Source: Pseudomonas simiae (GTDB lineage: Bacteria; Pseudomonadota; Gammaproteobacteria; Pseudomonadales; Pseudomonadaceae). From it: a stretch of 64,000 nt of DNA. The notes under the pieces are model-generated. The model was not told where the DNA came from. It did not search any database and saw only the letters and a program-made list of their open reading frames with translations. Where the stretch lies: contig NZ_FOKB01000006.1 of NCBI RefSeq assembly GCF_900111895.1, positions 124,001 through 188,000 on the forward strand. The letters are read 5' to 3'. The stretch's first letter is position 1; each line of letters opens with the position of its first letter. Both the position numbers and the translations under genes were made by a program. This document shows positions 7,983 through 17,282 of this stretch, piece after piece.

Positions 7983-8960
7983 TCAGTGGGTAATGAACTT
8001 GGCGCTGATGTAAGGGGCGTAGTCCGGCAGCACGGCGTCGACCTTGCCTTGTTCCTTGAGGAACGCAGCGGTGTCGGTCACGGCCTGGGTAGTCGGTGCG
8101 CCCAGCAGGGTCACCTGGTCGGCGGCCAGCGGGTAGACGTTGCCTTGCAGCAGCAGCGGGATGTCGCTGGCCTTGGCGCCGGAGAGTTTCACCAGTTTGT
8201 CGACGTTGCCTTTGTCGGCGAGCCAGGCTTGCGGGTCTTTGCGGTAGGCGGCGTAGGCATCCAGGGTGACTTTGGCAAAAGCCGTGACGATTTGCGGGTG
8301 CTTCTCGGCAAAATCCTTACGCACGATCCAGGCATCGAAGGTCGGCGCGCCGAACTTGGCCAGTTCGCCAGAGGTGATCAGCACCTTGCCGTTTTCCTTG
8401 GCCACGCCCAGGGCGGGGTCCCACACGTAAGTCGCGTCGATATCACCGCGCTTCCAGGCGGCGATGATCGCCGGTGGTGCGAGGTTGAGGATGGTCACTT
8501 TGGACGGGTCGATGTTCCAGTGCTTCAGCGCGGCCAACAAGCTGTAGTGCCCGGTGGACACGAAGGGCACCGCGACCTTTTTACCGATCAGGTCCTGCGG
8601 GCCGTTGATCCCCGAGCCGTCGCGCGCCACCAAGGCTTCGGCACCACCGATCTGGGTGGCGACGAGGAAGGTTTCCACCGGCACTTTGCGGGTGATCGCC
8701 GCGGTCAGCGGGCTGGAACCGAGGTAGCCGATCTGCACGTCGCCGGACGCAATGGCGGCGATGATGTCGGCGCCGTTGTCGAATTTTCGCCAGTTGATCT
8801 TGGCGTTAGTGGCTTTTTCGTAGGCGCCGTCGGCCTGGGCGACTTTGGCCGGGTCTACGGTGGTCTGGTAAGCAATGGTCACATCCGCCGCCTGGGCAAA
8901 CAGGCTGGCACCGGCCAGGGACAATGCGGCCAAGAGGCGCAAAGGGGTAAGCAGTTTCAA
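7983..8960 (-). CDS. tauA: Taurine-binding periplasmic protein TauA
   Basis: A 325-residue substrate-binding protein with a signal peptide (MKLLTPLRLLAALSLAGASL, cleavage near AQA). Family sequences include TIAYQTTVDPAKVAQADG, GYLGSSPLTAA and VWDPALG. It captures taurine in the periplasm for TauBC. The best start is a TTG at 8960: AGGAG lies 8 nt upstream, and the peptide then begins with a basic residue and a hydrophobic run. An in-frame TTG five codons further up (8975) has its own sequence inside that ribosome site and is less likely. First gene of tauABCD; an AT-rich stretch at 9010-9060 upstream probably holds the promoter. Confidence 0.92.
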   Translation of the reverse strand: MKLLTPLRLLAALSLAGASLFAQAADVTIAYQTTVDPAKVAQADGAYEKATNAKINWRKFDNGADIIAAIASGDVQIGYLGSSPLTAAITRKVPVETFLVATQIGGAEALVARDGSGINGPQDLIGKKVAVPFVSTGHYSLLAALKHWNIDPSKVTILNLAPPAIIAAWKRGDIDATYVWDPALGVAKENGKVLITSGELAKFGAPTFDAWIVRKDFAEKHPQIVTAFAKVTLDAYAAYRKDPQAWLADKGNVDKLVKLSGAKASDIPLLLQGNVYPLAADQVTLLGAPTTQAVTDTAAFLKEQGKVDAVLPDYAPYISAKFITH

Positions 8961-9097
8961 GGGGAAGCTCCTCAATCAGGCGGCCGAGGGTCGGCATGCG
9001 AGGAGACTAAATGATCTAAGAATCCGAAAATAAATAACGTTTTCGAATTAGCTTATGAGCAGAAAAGTGGGACCCGGTCTTCAGGCTGAGGGGCAAA

Positions 9098-9184
9098 TGT
9101 GGGCGCTGGCTTGCCTGCGATGCAGACAACTCGGTATTCCAGATAGACCGAGTTGATGCTATCGCAGGCAAGCCAGCTCCCACA
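9098..9184. repeat. REPIN-like inverted repeat with nested palindrome
   Basis: Outer arms TGTGGGCGCTGGCTTGCCTG... and its complement ending CCAGCTCCCACA. The loop holds a second perfect inverted repeat, AACTCGGT / ACCGAGTT. It lies between the tauA promoter side and the end of gshA. Confidence 0.8.
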
Positions 9185-9201
9185 GCGGACCGCGAAAGGA
9201 T

Positions 9202-10785
9202 TTAGTTGCTGATCGCCAGAATGCTCGCCTGGTATGACCCGACAAACACATCAAAATCGCCCACTTCGTTCTGTTCCAGCTCCGCCTGCTGCACCAGCGA
9301 CTGACGCGCCAGCTCTTCAAAGCGTGCCTGCTCTTCAGCCGGTAAGGGCTCCTTGCGGAAGTGCTCGGCATGCAGTTGGCTCTGGTGCAGGGAGAACTGC
9401 GCAAAACTCTCTTTGCGCTCGGCCATGGCCGCCAGCACCTGTGCCGATGGCGTCAGGGACGGGTCCTCGACCTTGGCCAACTGAGCGTCCAGCGCCTGGC
9501 TGTGTTCGGTGATGCCGTGGGCTTCATCGAGCAAAGCAGCCAACGGAGCAATCTGCTCCAGCAGCTCGGCGGCCCATTCCTTCATGTCCACTGCCTGGCC
9601 CTGACGCTGCAATTGCAGGCCGGGGCGGCGACCTTCCTTGACCACACTGAGGAAGTTGGAGGTCGCATTGCCGCACTCGTTGTTGGCGAACAGCGGGCTG
9701 TCGTTCAACGCGCAGTACAGCAGGAACGCGTCGAGGAAGCGCGATTCCGGCAGGTCGATACCCATCGGCAGGAACGGGTTGATGTCCAGGCAACGCACTT
9801 CGATGTACTGAATGCCACGGGCCATCAGCGCCTGGATCGGCCGTTCGCCGGTGTAGGTCACGCGTTTGGGGCGAATGTTGGAGTAGTACTCGTTCTCGAT
9901 CTGCAGGATGTTGGTGTTGAGCTGAACCCACTCACCGTCCTTATGCGTGCCGACTTCGACGTACGGCGCGTAGGGCGTTGCCACCGCTTCACGCAGGCTA
10001 TCGGTGTAGCTGCTCAGATCGTTGTAGCACGGCGTCAGGCCCGCTTGGGCGTTGCTCTGGTAACCCAGGTCGCTCATGCGCAGGCTGGTGGCGTAGGGCA
10101 GGTACAGCGTATCGGCGTCCAACACCTCCAATTGGTGCGAGCGACCGCGCAGAAAACCGGCGTCCAGCGCAGGCGAAGCACCGAACAGGTACATCAGCAA
10201 CCAGCTGTAGCGACGGAAATTGCGGATCAGCGCGATATAGGCATTGGACTGGTAGTCGCGGTCAGTGCCGACAAATCCTTCAGTTTCCTTCAATAGCGGC
10301 CACAACTGTTCCGGCAGGGAAAAGTTGTAGTGGATGCCGGCGATGCACTGCATGGTCTTACCGTAACGCAGCGCCAAGCCCTTGCGGTACACGTACTTGA
10401 GCTGCCCGATGTTGGACGTGCCGTAGTAGGCAATCGGAATGTCTTCCTCGGCCGGCAACGGGCACGGCATCGAAGGGCTCCACAGGTATTCGCTGCCGAG
10501 CTTGGTGTAGGCAAAACGATGGATCTTGTCCAGGCTGCTCAGGGTATCGGCCGGGTTGGGCAGGGCGGGAGTGATGAACTCCAGCAGCGATTCCGAGTAG
10601 TCGGTGGTGATCTGTTCGTGGGTCAACGCGGCGCCCAGGGCTTCAGGGTGCGGCGTTTGCGCCAGTCGACCCTCACCGGTGACACGCAGGCATTCGCGCT
10701 CGATGCCGTGCAAGCACTGCTCTAGCAGGGAGAGGTGTTCGCGCTTGCCGAGCAGGGCCAGGCGGCGGTTGAGAAGTTCGCTCAA
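9202..10785 (-). CDS. gshA: Glutamate-cysteine ligase GshA
   Basis: A 527-residue enzyme of the proteobacterial GshA family that joins glutamate and cysteine with ATP, the first step of glutathione synthesis. Conserved stretches include HGIERECLRV, TTDYSESLLEFIT, WSPSMPCPLP, YGTSNIGQLKYVYRKGLA and CIAGIHYNFSLP. The start is taken as TTG 10785 (MSELLNRRL) with AAGGA upstream, giving 527 residues, the length I recall for P. aeruginosa GshA. A GTG five codons earlier (10800) is the alternative. The gene is alone; a REPIN follows on the 3' side. Confidence 0.93.
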   Translation of the reverse strand: MSELLNRRLALLGKREHLSLLEQCLHGIERECLRVTGEGRLAQTPHPEALGAALTHEQITTDYSESLLEFITPALPNPADTLSSLDKIHRFAYTKLGSEYLWSPSMPCPLPAEEDIPIAYYGTSNIGQLKYVYRKGLALRYGKTMQCIAGIHYNFSLPEQLWPLLKETEGFVGTDRDYQSNAYIALIRNFRRYSWLLMYLFGASPALDAGFLRGRSHQLEVLDADTLYLPYATSLRMSDLGYQSNAQAGLTPCYNDLSSYTDSLREAVATPYAPYVEVGTHKDGEWVQLNTNILQIENEYYSNIRPKRVTYTGERPIQALMARGIQYIEVRCLDINPFLPMGIDLPESRFLDAFLLYCALNDSPLFANNECGNATSNFLSVVKEGRRPGLQLQRQGQAVDMKEWAAELLEQIAPLAALLDEAHGITEHSQALDAQLAKVEDPSLTPSAQVLAAMAERKESFAQFSLHQSQLHAEHFRKEPLPAEEQARFEELARQSLVQQAELEQNEVGDFDVFVGSYQASILAISN

Positions 10786-10999
10786 GTTGGATTCCTTCAC
10801 GCGTCAGTCGCCCCAATATGGGGGTGGGCAGGACGGTCTACAAGGGTGAAGTTAAAACTGGCGTGATCGCCTGGTTTAGAGTCGATTTAACCCGCTCTGA
10901 AAATGCCGACTTCACTCCATGAATTTGGCTACAGCGCGGCGAGAAAATTCCGACGCCGTGATTGCAGCGCCGAAATTAACTCAAATCGGGGGTGGGGAG

Positions 11000-11383
11000 C
11001 TATAGGACAGCGAAGGTGCCCTGTGCTTTTGCGACAAGTCTTTCGTCCTGGTACACGTCCGCTTCGACCACCAACGTGCGACGACCGGCATGGATCACCC
11101 GACCGGTGCACAGCACGTCACCGTCAGACACGGCTCGGATATAGTTGATCTTGCACTCGATGGTCGCACTTTGTTGGTCGAAACCATGGGCGCTGGAGCA
11201 GGCCAGCCCCATCGTAATGTCCACCAGGCTGAAAATCGCCCCGCCATGGAGCTTGCCCGCGCGGTTGCGCAGGTGCGGCTCCAGGGTCAGGGCCACCTCG
11301 GCAACGCCTTCCTCAAGGCGTTGCAGGCGGCAGCCGATCAGTTCGCTGAACGCGCTCTGGGTCAAACCGGCCGGGATTTCCAT
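11000..11383 (-). CDS. PaaI-type hotdog thioesterase
   Basis: A 127-residue hotdog-fold protein. The active-site region is RNRAGKLHGGAIFSLVDITMG, with the HGG motif and Asp of the PaaI/YdiI class that hydrolyses acyl-CoA thioesters. The substrate is unknown. Its ATG shares one base with the tex stop codon (TGATG), so it is probably translated from the tex transcript. Length is normal for the family. A housekeeping role in clearing stalled CoA esters is possible but not shown. Confidence 0.82.
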   Translation of the reverse strand: MEIPAGLTQSAFSELIGCRLQRLEEGVAEVALTLEPHLRNRAGKLHGGAIFSLVDITMGLACSSAHGFDQQSATIECKINYIRAVSDGDVLCTGRVIHAGRRTLVVEADVYQDERLVAKAQGTFAVL

Positions 11384-13707
11384 CAGCGTTTCTTCAACTG
11401 TTTAGCGTTGGCAAACAGCGAGGCCATGGCGTTGTTGCTTGGCGCGGTGGTGGCCGTTTCCTTGCGCGGCGCGTTGTTTTGCGACTGGCGCGGCGCCGAA
11501 CCAGGACGTGCGCCGCGGGCACCGTCGATTTTCTCGCCAGGGGTGTCGCTCATGCGCATCGACAGGCCAACGCGTTTGCGCGGGATGTCGACTTCCATGA
11601 CCTTGACCTTGACCACGTCACCGGCTTTTACCGCTTCACGCGGATCCTTGATGAACTTCTCCGAAAGCGCGGAGATATGCACCAAACCGTCCTGATGAAC
11701 GCCGATGTCCACAAACGCGCCGAAGTTGGTCACGTTGGTGACCACGCCTTCGAGGATCATGCCCAGCTCCAGGTCCTTGAGGTCTTCGACGCCGTCCTGG
11801 AACTCGGCGGTCTTGAACTCGGGACGGGGGTCGCGGCCCGGCTTTTCCAGCTCTTGCAGGATGTCGGTGATGGTCGGTACACCGAAGGTTTCGTCGGTGT
11901 ACTTCTTGGGATCCAGGCGCTTGAGAAACGCGGCGTCGCCGATCAGCGAACGGATATCGCGGTCGGTCTCGGCGGCGATGCGTTGCACCAGTGGGTACGC
12001 TTCCGGGTGAACCGCGGAGGAATCCAGCGGGTTGTCGCCGTTCATTACGCGTAGGAAACCGGCGGCCTGTTCGAAGGTTTTTTCACCCAGGCGTGCGACT
12101 TTTTTCAACGCTGCACGGGTTTTGAACGCGCCGTTTTCGTCGCGGTGGTTCACGATATTTTGCGCCAGGGTGGCGTTGAGGCCGGAAATACGCGCCAACA
12201 AGGCGACGGAGGCGGTGTTCACATCCACGCCGACGGCGTTTACGCAGTCTTCCACCACTGCGTCCAGGCCACGTGCCAGTTTCAGCTGCGACACGTCGTG
12301 CTGGTACTGGCCGACGCCGATGGATTTAGGGTCGATCTTGACCAGTTCGGCCAGTGGATCCTGCAGGCGACGGGCGATGGACACCGCGCCACGGATCGAC
12401 ACGTCGAGGTCCGGGAATTCCTTGGAGGCCAGTTCCGACGCCGAGTACACCGAAGCGCCGGCCTCGGAGACCATGACTTTGGTCATCTTCATGGCGGGGT
12501 ATTTCTTGATCAGATCGGCGGCCAGTTTGTCGGTTTCACGGCTGGCGGTGCCGTTGCCGATGGCGATCAGGTCCACCGCGTGCTTGGCGCACAGGGCGGC
12601 CAGGATCGCGAGGGTCTGGTCCCATTTGTTGTGCGGTACATGCGGATACACCGTGGCGTGGTCCAGCAACTTGCCGGTGGAGTCGACCACGGCGACCTTG
12701 CAGCCGGTACGCAGGCCCGGGTCGAGGCCCAGAGTGGCGCGCGGGCCGGCCGGGGCGGCCAGCAGCAGGTCGTGCAGGTTGTGGGCGAACACGTTGATCG
12801 CCTCTGTCTCGGCGCCGTCGCGCAGCTCACCGAGCAGGTCGGTTTCCAGGTGGGTGTAGAGCTTGACCTTCCAGGTCCAGCGCACCACTTCACCGAGCCA
12901 CTTGTCCGCAGGACGGTTCTGATTCTGGATGCCGAATTGTTGACCGATCATGCCTTCGCACGGGTGCATGGTGCCCGGCAATTCGTCGCCGACCTTCAGC
13001 GCGGAGCTGAGAATACCTTCGTTGCGGCCACGGAAAATGGCGAGCGCACGGTGGGACGGCATGCTTTTCAGCGGTTCGTCGTGTTCGAAGTAATCGCGGA
13101 ACTTGGCGCCTTCCTCCTCTTTACCAGCGATGACGCGGGCGCTGAGGATGGCTTCTTGCTTCAAATAGTTACGCAGTTTTTCCAGCAAACTGGCGTCTTC
13201 GGCGAAGCGCTCCATGAGGATGTACTTGGCGCCTTCGAGGGCGGCCTTGACGTCGGCGACGCCTTTTTGGGCGTCGATAAAGCGCGCGGCTTCGGTTTCC
13301 GGGGTCAGCGACGGGTCGTTGAACAGGCCGTCGGCGAGGTCGCCCAGGCCGGCTTCCAGGGCGATCTGGCCCTTGGTGCGACGCTTCTGCTTGTACGGCA
13401 GGTAGAGGTCTTCGAGGCGGGTTTTGGTGTCGGCGAGTTTGATATCGCGTTCCAACTGCGGGGTCAGCTTGCCTTGTTCCTCGATGCTGGCGAGGATGCT
13501 GATGCGCCGTTCGTCGAGTTCTCGCAGGTAGCGCAGGCGCTCTTCCAGGTGACGCAGTTGGGTGTCGTCGAGGCTGCCGGTCACTTCTTTACGGTAACGG
13601 GCGATGAAGGGCACGGTGGAGCCTTCATCCAGTAGAGCGACGGCCGCTTCGACCTGTTGTGGGCGTACACCGAGTTCCTCGGCGATGCGGCTGTTGATGC
13701 TGTCCAT
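11383..13707 (-). CDS. tex: Transcription accessory protein Tex
   Basis: A 774-residue nucleic-acid-binding protein. It has the Tex N-terminal helical region (MDSINSRIAEELGVRPQQV...), a YqgF/RNase-H-like domain (ATLGLDPGLRTGCKVAVVD, ~residues 328-346), helix-hairpin-helix repeats (VDVNTASVALLARISGLN) and a C-terminal S1 domain (GMILEGVVTNVTNFGAFVDIG, ~residues 650-670). The tail is low-complexity and basic (KQLKKR). ATG 13707 fits the family N-terminus; the frame is open upstream but the extension (45 residues) has no support. It lies next to ompR-envZ, as yhgF lies next to ompR-envZ in E. coli. Confidence 0.94.
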   Translation of the reverse strand: MDSINSRIAEELGVRPQQVEAAVALLDEGSTVPFIARYRKEVTGSLDDTQLRHLEERLRYLRELDERRISILASIEEQGKLTPQLERDIKLADTKTRLEDLYLPYKQKRRTKGQIALEAGLGDLADGLFNDPSLTPETEAARFIDAQKGVADVKAALEGAKYILMERFAEDASLLEKLRNYLKQEAILSARVIAGKEEEGAKFRDYFEHDEPLKSMPSHRALAIFRGRNEGILSSALKVGDELPGTMHPCEGMIGQQFGIQNQNRPADKWLGEVVRWTWKVKLYTHLETDLLGELRDGAETEAINVFAHNLHDLLLAAPAGPRATLGLDPGLRTGCKVAVVDSTGKLLDHATVYPHVPHNKWDQTLAILAALCAKHAVDLIAIGNGTASRETDKLAADLIKKYPAMKMTKVMVSEAGASVYSASELASKEFPDLDVSIRGAVSIARRLQDPLAELVKIDPKSIGVGQYQHDVSQLKLARGLDAVVEDCVNAVGVDVNTASVALLARISGLNATLAQNIVNHRDENGAFKTRAALKKVARLGEKTFEQAAGFLRVMNGDNPLDSSAVHPEAYPLVQRIAAETDRDIRSLIGDAAFLKRLDPKKYTDETFGVPTITDILQELEKPGRDPRPEFKTAEFQDGVEDLKDLELGMILEGVVTNVTNFGAFVDIGVHQDGLVHISALSEKFIKDPREAVKAGDVVKVKVMEVDIPRKRVGLSMRMSDTPGEKIDGARGARPGSAPRQSQNNAPRKETATTAPSNNAMASLFANAKQLKKR

Positions 13708-14064
13708 AAAACCACCTGAAATTCTGAAAAGCAGCTCGCAGGCCCGGAAAACAAGGCCCTGGGAGGCTGGTTGAGCGGCCCGACTGGCGCCGCTGCCTGG
13801 GTCAAGAGGCAGCCTATTGACCCTCGAAATCGAAAAAATCACACAAGCGGGGTGAAAAAAGCCTCGGCATCAAACGGTAACGATCGGACGTTGCCCTGCG
13901 CGACGGCGCCGCATTATAACCAGCGTTCTGCCCTTGGGGGGGATTGCGCCAACGGTTGTAGGGCGCGGGTTCGCTGGCAGTTGAGGAAAAATCTGCTAAC
14001 AATGCACACGGTGCGTATAACGGCAGCTAGGCCATAATGCGCGCCGAGATAAGAGGAGCATCTA
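13708..14064. promoter_or_regulatory. Divergent tex / ompR promoter region
   Basis: A 357-bp gap between divergent genes. On the minus strand a TATAAT box (plus-strand 13913-13918) is a fair -10 for tex. On the plus strand TATAAC (14016-14021) and CATAAT (14033-14038) are candidate -10 elements for ompR, with no convincing -35. No gene was seen in the gap. Confidence 0.4.
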
Positions 14065-14805
14065 ATGAGCAGCACTGCACAAACTGCTGAAGGCGAAAAA
14101 ATTCTCATCGTTGACGACGATCCGGGGCTGAGCAGCCTGCTGGAGCGTTTCTTCAACTCCAAGGGCTATCGCGCCCGTGCGGTGCCGAACACCGAGCAGA
14201 TGGACCGTCTGTTGGGGCGTGAAGTCTTCAACCTGGTCGTACTCGATCTGATGCTGCCCGGCGAAGACGGCCTGACCGCCTGCAAACGCCTGCGCGGCGC
14301 AAACAACCAGATTCCAATCATCATGCTCACCGCCAAGGGTGATGAGCTGAGTCGCATCAAGGGCCTCGAACTGGGCGCCGATGACTACCTGGCCAAGCCT
14401 TTCAACCCTGACGAGCTGATGGCGCGGGTGAAGGCCGTGTTGCGTCGCCAGGCAGCCCCGGTACCGGGTGCACCAGGCAGCGAAGACGAAAGCGTCACCT
14501 TTGGCGACTACGAACTGTCGCTGGCGACCCGTGAGCTAAAGCGTGGCGATGAAGTGCACATGCTGACCACCGGCGAATTCGCCGTGCTCAAGGCCCTGGT
14601 GATGAACGCTCGCCAGCCGCTGACTCGCGACAAGCTGATGAACCTCGCCCGTGGCCGGGAATGGGATGCGCTGGAGCGGTCCATCGACGTACAGATCTCC
14701 CGTCTGCGTCGGATGATCGAGCCGGACCCGTCCAAGCCGCGGTATATCCAGACGGTGTGGGGCGTCGGTTATGTGTTTGTTCCGGACGGCAATAAAACCA
14801 GTTGA
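14065..14805 (+). CDS. ompR: Response regulator OmpR
   Basis: A 246-residue OmpR-type regulator. The receiver domain holds the acidic pair VDDDP (~17-20), phospho-acceptor Asp61 in LVVLDLMLPGEDG, and Lys in DYLAKPFNPDEL. The C-terminal winged helix ends RYIQTVWGVGYVFVPDG. It is preceded by GAGGAGC. The partner kinase EnvZ follows after a 117-nt gap that carries a long hairpin. In enterobacteria OmpR controls porin genes in response to osmolarity and acid; targets in Pseudomonas differ and are not evident here. Confidence 0.92.
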   Translation: MSSTAQTAEGEKILIVDDDPGLSSLLERFFNSKGYRARAVPNTEQMDRLLGREVFNLVVLDLMLPGEDGLTACKRLRGANNQIPIIMLTAKGDELSRIKGLELGADDYLAKPFNPDELMARVKAVLRRQAAPVPGAPGSEDESVTFGDYELSLATRELKRGDEVHMLTTGEFAVLKALVMNARQPLTRDKLMNLARGREWDALERSIDVQISRLRRMIEPDPSKPRYIQTVWGVGYVFVPDGNKTS

Positions 14806-14813
14806 CCGGTGAT

Positions 14814-14877
14814 TTGCAGGGGGGGGCATCCTGGCGTTTGACTCCATGAGGGTCGACGGGATGCCCGGCGTCTGCAA
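14814..14877 (+). other. Long imperfect hairpin between ompR and envZ
   Basis: TTGCAG (14814-14819) pairs with CTGCAA (14872-14877) and GGGCATCC (14824-14831) pairs with GGATGCCC (14859-14866), giving a nested stem in the spacer. No T run follows, so it is not a classical terminator. It may stabilise the upstream mRNA or lower envZ expression relative to ompR. Confidence 0.5.
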
Positions 14878-14922
14878 TTCTGCGAGCGCCGCTCGTTTCT
14901 GCAAGGTATCTAGCAGTCTTCT

Positions 14923-16236
14923 ATGAAAACCCCGCTGTGGTTCCCCCAAAGTTTCTTCTCCCGCACCCTCTGGCTGGTGCTGATCGTCGTTCTGTTTTCC
15001 AAGGCACTCACACTGGTTTATCTGTTGATGAACGAGGACGTGCTGGTGGATCGACAATACAGCCACGGTGTCGCCCTGACGCTGCGCGCCTATTGGGCGG
15101 CAGACCCTGAGAACCGCGAGAAGATCGCCAAGGCCGCGACCCTGGTACGTGTCGCCGGTGCGGGAGTGCCGGAGGGCGAGCAGCATTGGCCCTACAGTGA
15201 AATCTACCAACGCCAGATGCAGGCCGAACTGGGTGAAGACACCGAGGTACGGCTGCGCATGCATGTGTCGCCGGCATTGTGGGTGCGTGCGCCAAGCCTG
15301 GGCGAGGACTGGCTGAAAGTGCCGCTGTACCCGCATCCGCTTCGGGGGCAGAAGATTTGGAATGTGTTGGGTTGGTTCCTGGCGATCGGCTTGCTGTCAA
15401 CGGCGTCGGCGTGGATTTTCGTGCGCCAGCTCAACCAGCCGCTTAAACGCCTTGTGTTCGCCGCCCGTCAATTGGGCCAGGGCCGCAGCGTGCGCCTGCC
15501 GGTCAGCGACACGCCCAGCGAGATGACCGAGGTGTACGGCGCGTTCAACCAGATGGCGGAGGACGTCGAACAGGCCGGGCGCGAGCGCGAGTTGATGCTG
15601 GCGGGGGTGTCCCATGACTTGCGCACACCGTTGACGCGACTGCGCTTGTCTCTGGAGTTGATGGGCAACCATACGGACCTCACCGATGACATGGTCCGCG
15701 ACATCGAGGACATGGATGCGATTCTCGACCAGTTCCTGGCGTTTATCCGGGATGGCCGTGATGAAGTGGTGGAAGAAGTCGACCTGACGGACTTGGTGCG
15801 TGAGGTGGTCGCGCCCTACAACCAGAATGGTGAGCAGGTGCGCATGCGCCTGGAGCCGATCCAGCCGTTTGCCTTGCGTCGGGTATCGATGAAGCGCCTG
15901 TTGAACAACCTGATCGGCAACGCCTTGCATCACGCCGGTTCCGATGTAGAAGTGGCGGCGTATGTGTCCGGCGACAGTGCTGCACCTTATGTGGTGCTGA
16001 GCGTGATGGACCGGGGCGCAGGCATCGACCCGGACGAGTTGGAAGGTATCTTCAACCCCTTCACCCGCGGCGACCGTGCACGAGGTGGCAAGGGAACCGG
16101 CTTGGGGCTGGCGATTGTGCGGCGGATTGCATCGATGCATGGCGGCAATGTTGAGCTGCGCAATCGAGAAGAGGGTGGCCTGGAAGCGCGGGTACGCTTG
16201 CCGCTTGGCCTGATGCTACCCCGAGACGCGGTCTAA
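14923..16236 (+). CDS. envZ: Sensor histidine kinase EnvZ
   Basis: A 437-residue membrane kinase. The first transmembrane helix (~14-34) and the second (~147-167) flank a periplasmic sensor region. Then come a HAMP linker (QLNQPLKRLVFAARQLGQG), a HisKA box with His231 in GVSHDLRTPLTRLRLSLE, and a HATPase domain with the N box (LLNNLIGNALHHAG) and G boxes (DRGAGID, GKGTGLGLAIV). The HDLRTPLTRLR sequence is typical of EnvZ. It phosphorylates OmpR. The gene ends just before a REPIN that separates it from convergent rimK. Confidence 0.92.
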   Translation: MKTPLWFPQSFFSRTLWLVLIVVLFSKALTLVYLLMNEDVLVDRQYSHGVALTLRAYWAADPENREKIAKAATLVRVAGAGVPEGEQHWPYSEIYQRQMQAELGEDTEVRLRMHVSPALWVRAPSLGEDWLKVPLYPHPLRGQKIWNVLGWFLAIGLLSTASAWIFVRQLNQPLKRLVFAARQLGQGRSVRLPVSDTPSEMTEVYGAFNQMAEDVEQAGRERELMLAGVSHDLRTPLTRLRLSLELMGNHTDLTDDMVRDIEDMDAILDQFLAFIRDGRDEVVEEVDLTDLVREVVAPYNQNGEQVRMRLEPIQPFALRRVSMKRLLNNLIGNALHHAGSDVEVAAYVSGDSAAPYVVLSVMDRGAGIDPDELEGIFNPFTRGDRARGGKGTGLGLAIVRRIASMHGGNVELRNREEGGLEARVRLPLGLMLPRDAV

Positions 16237-16255
16237 GCAACAACGCAGGCCATAG

Positions 16256-16342
16256 GTGGGAGCGGGGTTGTTCGCGAAAGCGGTGTATCAGTCACAGGTG
16301 GTCTGACTGACACTACGCCTTCGCGAGCAACCCCGCTTCCAC
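16256..16342. repeat. REPIN-like inverted repeat
   Basis: Arms GTGGGAGCGGGGTTGTTCGC... and the near-complement ending CCCCGCTTCCAC around a ~40-nt spacer, in the gap between convergent envZ and rimK. The variant GGGGTTG arms differ from the copies at 5394 and 37313. Confidence 0.82.
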
Positions 16343-16376
16343 ATTGGTTTTGCGTTGTTTCAAACGCCGTTTCTTA

Positions 16377-17282
16377 TCAGCCCTTGCCCTTGGTCCTGGT
16401 CATATTCGGCCCGCCATTCTTCTCCAGATGCTGAATGATGATCCCTGCCACGTCCTTGCCGGTGGTGGTTTCAATGCCTTCCAAGCCCGGTGACGAATTC
16501 ACCTCCATCACCAATGGCCCGTGATTGGAGCGCAGGATATCCACGCCCGCCACGCTCAACCCCATCACCTTGGCTGCCCGCAGCGCGGTCATGCGTTCTT
16601 CCGGGGTGATCTTGATCAGGCTGGCGCTGCCGCCACGGTGCAGGTTGGAGCGGAACTCCCCCGGCTTGGCCTGGCGTTTCATCGCCGCAATCACCTTGTC
16701 GCCCACCACGAAGCAGCGGATATCCGCGCCGCCGGCTTCCTTGATGTACTCCTGAACCATGATGTTCTGCTTGAGACCCATGAACGCCTCGATCACGGAT
16801 TCGGCCGCCGTCGCGGTTTCACAGAGCACCACGCCGATACCCTGGGTGCCTTCCAGCACCTTGATCACCAGGGGGGCACCGTTGACCATGTCGATCAGGT
16901 CGGGGATGTCATCGGGGGAGTGGGCAAAGCCAGTCACCGGCAGGCCGATACCTCGGCGCGACAACAACTGTAGCGAACGCAACTTGTCCCGTGAACGGGC
17001 TATGGCGACCGATTCATTAAGGGGAAACACCCCCATCATTTCAAACTGACGCAAGACCGCGCAGCCATAAAACGTTACTGAGGCACCAATGCGAGGGATC
17101 ACGGCATCAAACCCCTCCAGCGGCTTGCCCCGGTAGTGGATCTGCGGCTTGTGGCTGGCAATGTTCATATAGGCACGCAACGTGTCGATCACCACCATTT
17201 CGTGGCCACGTTCGGTGCCGGCCTCAACCAGGCGGCGGGTGGAATACAGACGCGGGTTTCGCGACAGCACAGCAATCTTCAT
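16377..17282 (-). CDS. rimK: Ribosomal protein S6 glutamate ligase RimK
   Basis: A 301-residue ATP-grasp ligase that adds glutamate residues to the C-terminus of ribosomal protein S6. The family start MKIAVLSRNPRLYSTRRLVEA, the ATP-grasp core (LVIKVLEGTQGIGVVLCET, MVQEYIKEAGGADIRCFVVGDKV) and metal-binding VMEVNSSPGLEGIE are present. Third gene of rimA-rimB-rimK; it overlaps rimB as ATGA. In P. fluorescens this operon is known to link c-di-GMP to ribosome modification and proteome change during plant colonisation, with RimA and RimB acting on RimK activity. Confidence 0.95.
   Translation of the reverse strand: MKIAVLSRNPRLYSTRRLVEAGTERGHEMVVIDTLRAYMNIASHKPQIHYRGKPLEGFDAVIPRIGASVTFYGCAVLRQFEMMGVFPLNESVAIARSRDKLRSLQLLSRRGIGLPVTGFAHSPDDIPDLIDMVNGAPLVIKVLEGTQGIGVVLCETATAAESVIEAFMGLKQNIMVQEYIKEAGGADIRCFVVGDKVIAAMKRQAKPGEFRSNLHRGGSASLIKITPEERMTALRAAKVMGLSVAGVDILRSNHGPLVMEVNSSPGLEGIETTTGKDVAGIIIQHLEKNGGPNMTRTKGKG

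Noticed and set aside
12145..13635. 496-codon open frame on the plus strand
   Set aside because: Antisense to tex, with composition typical of a shadow frame (rich in Gly, Val, Gln and His).
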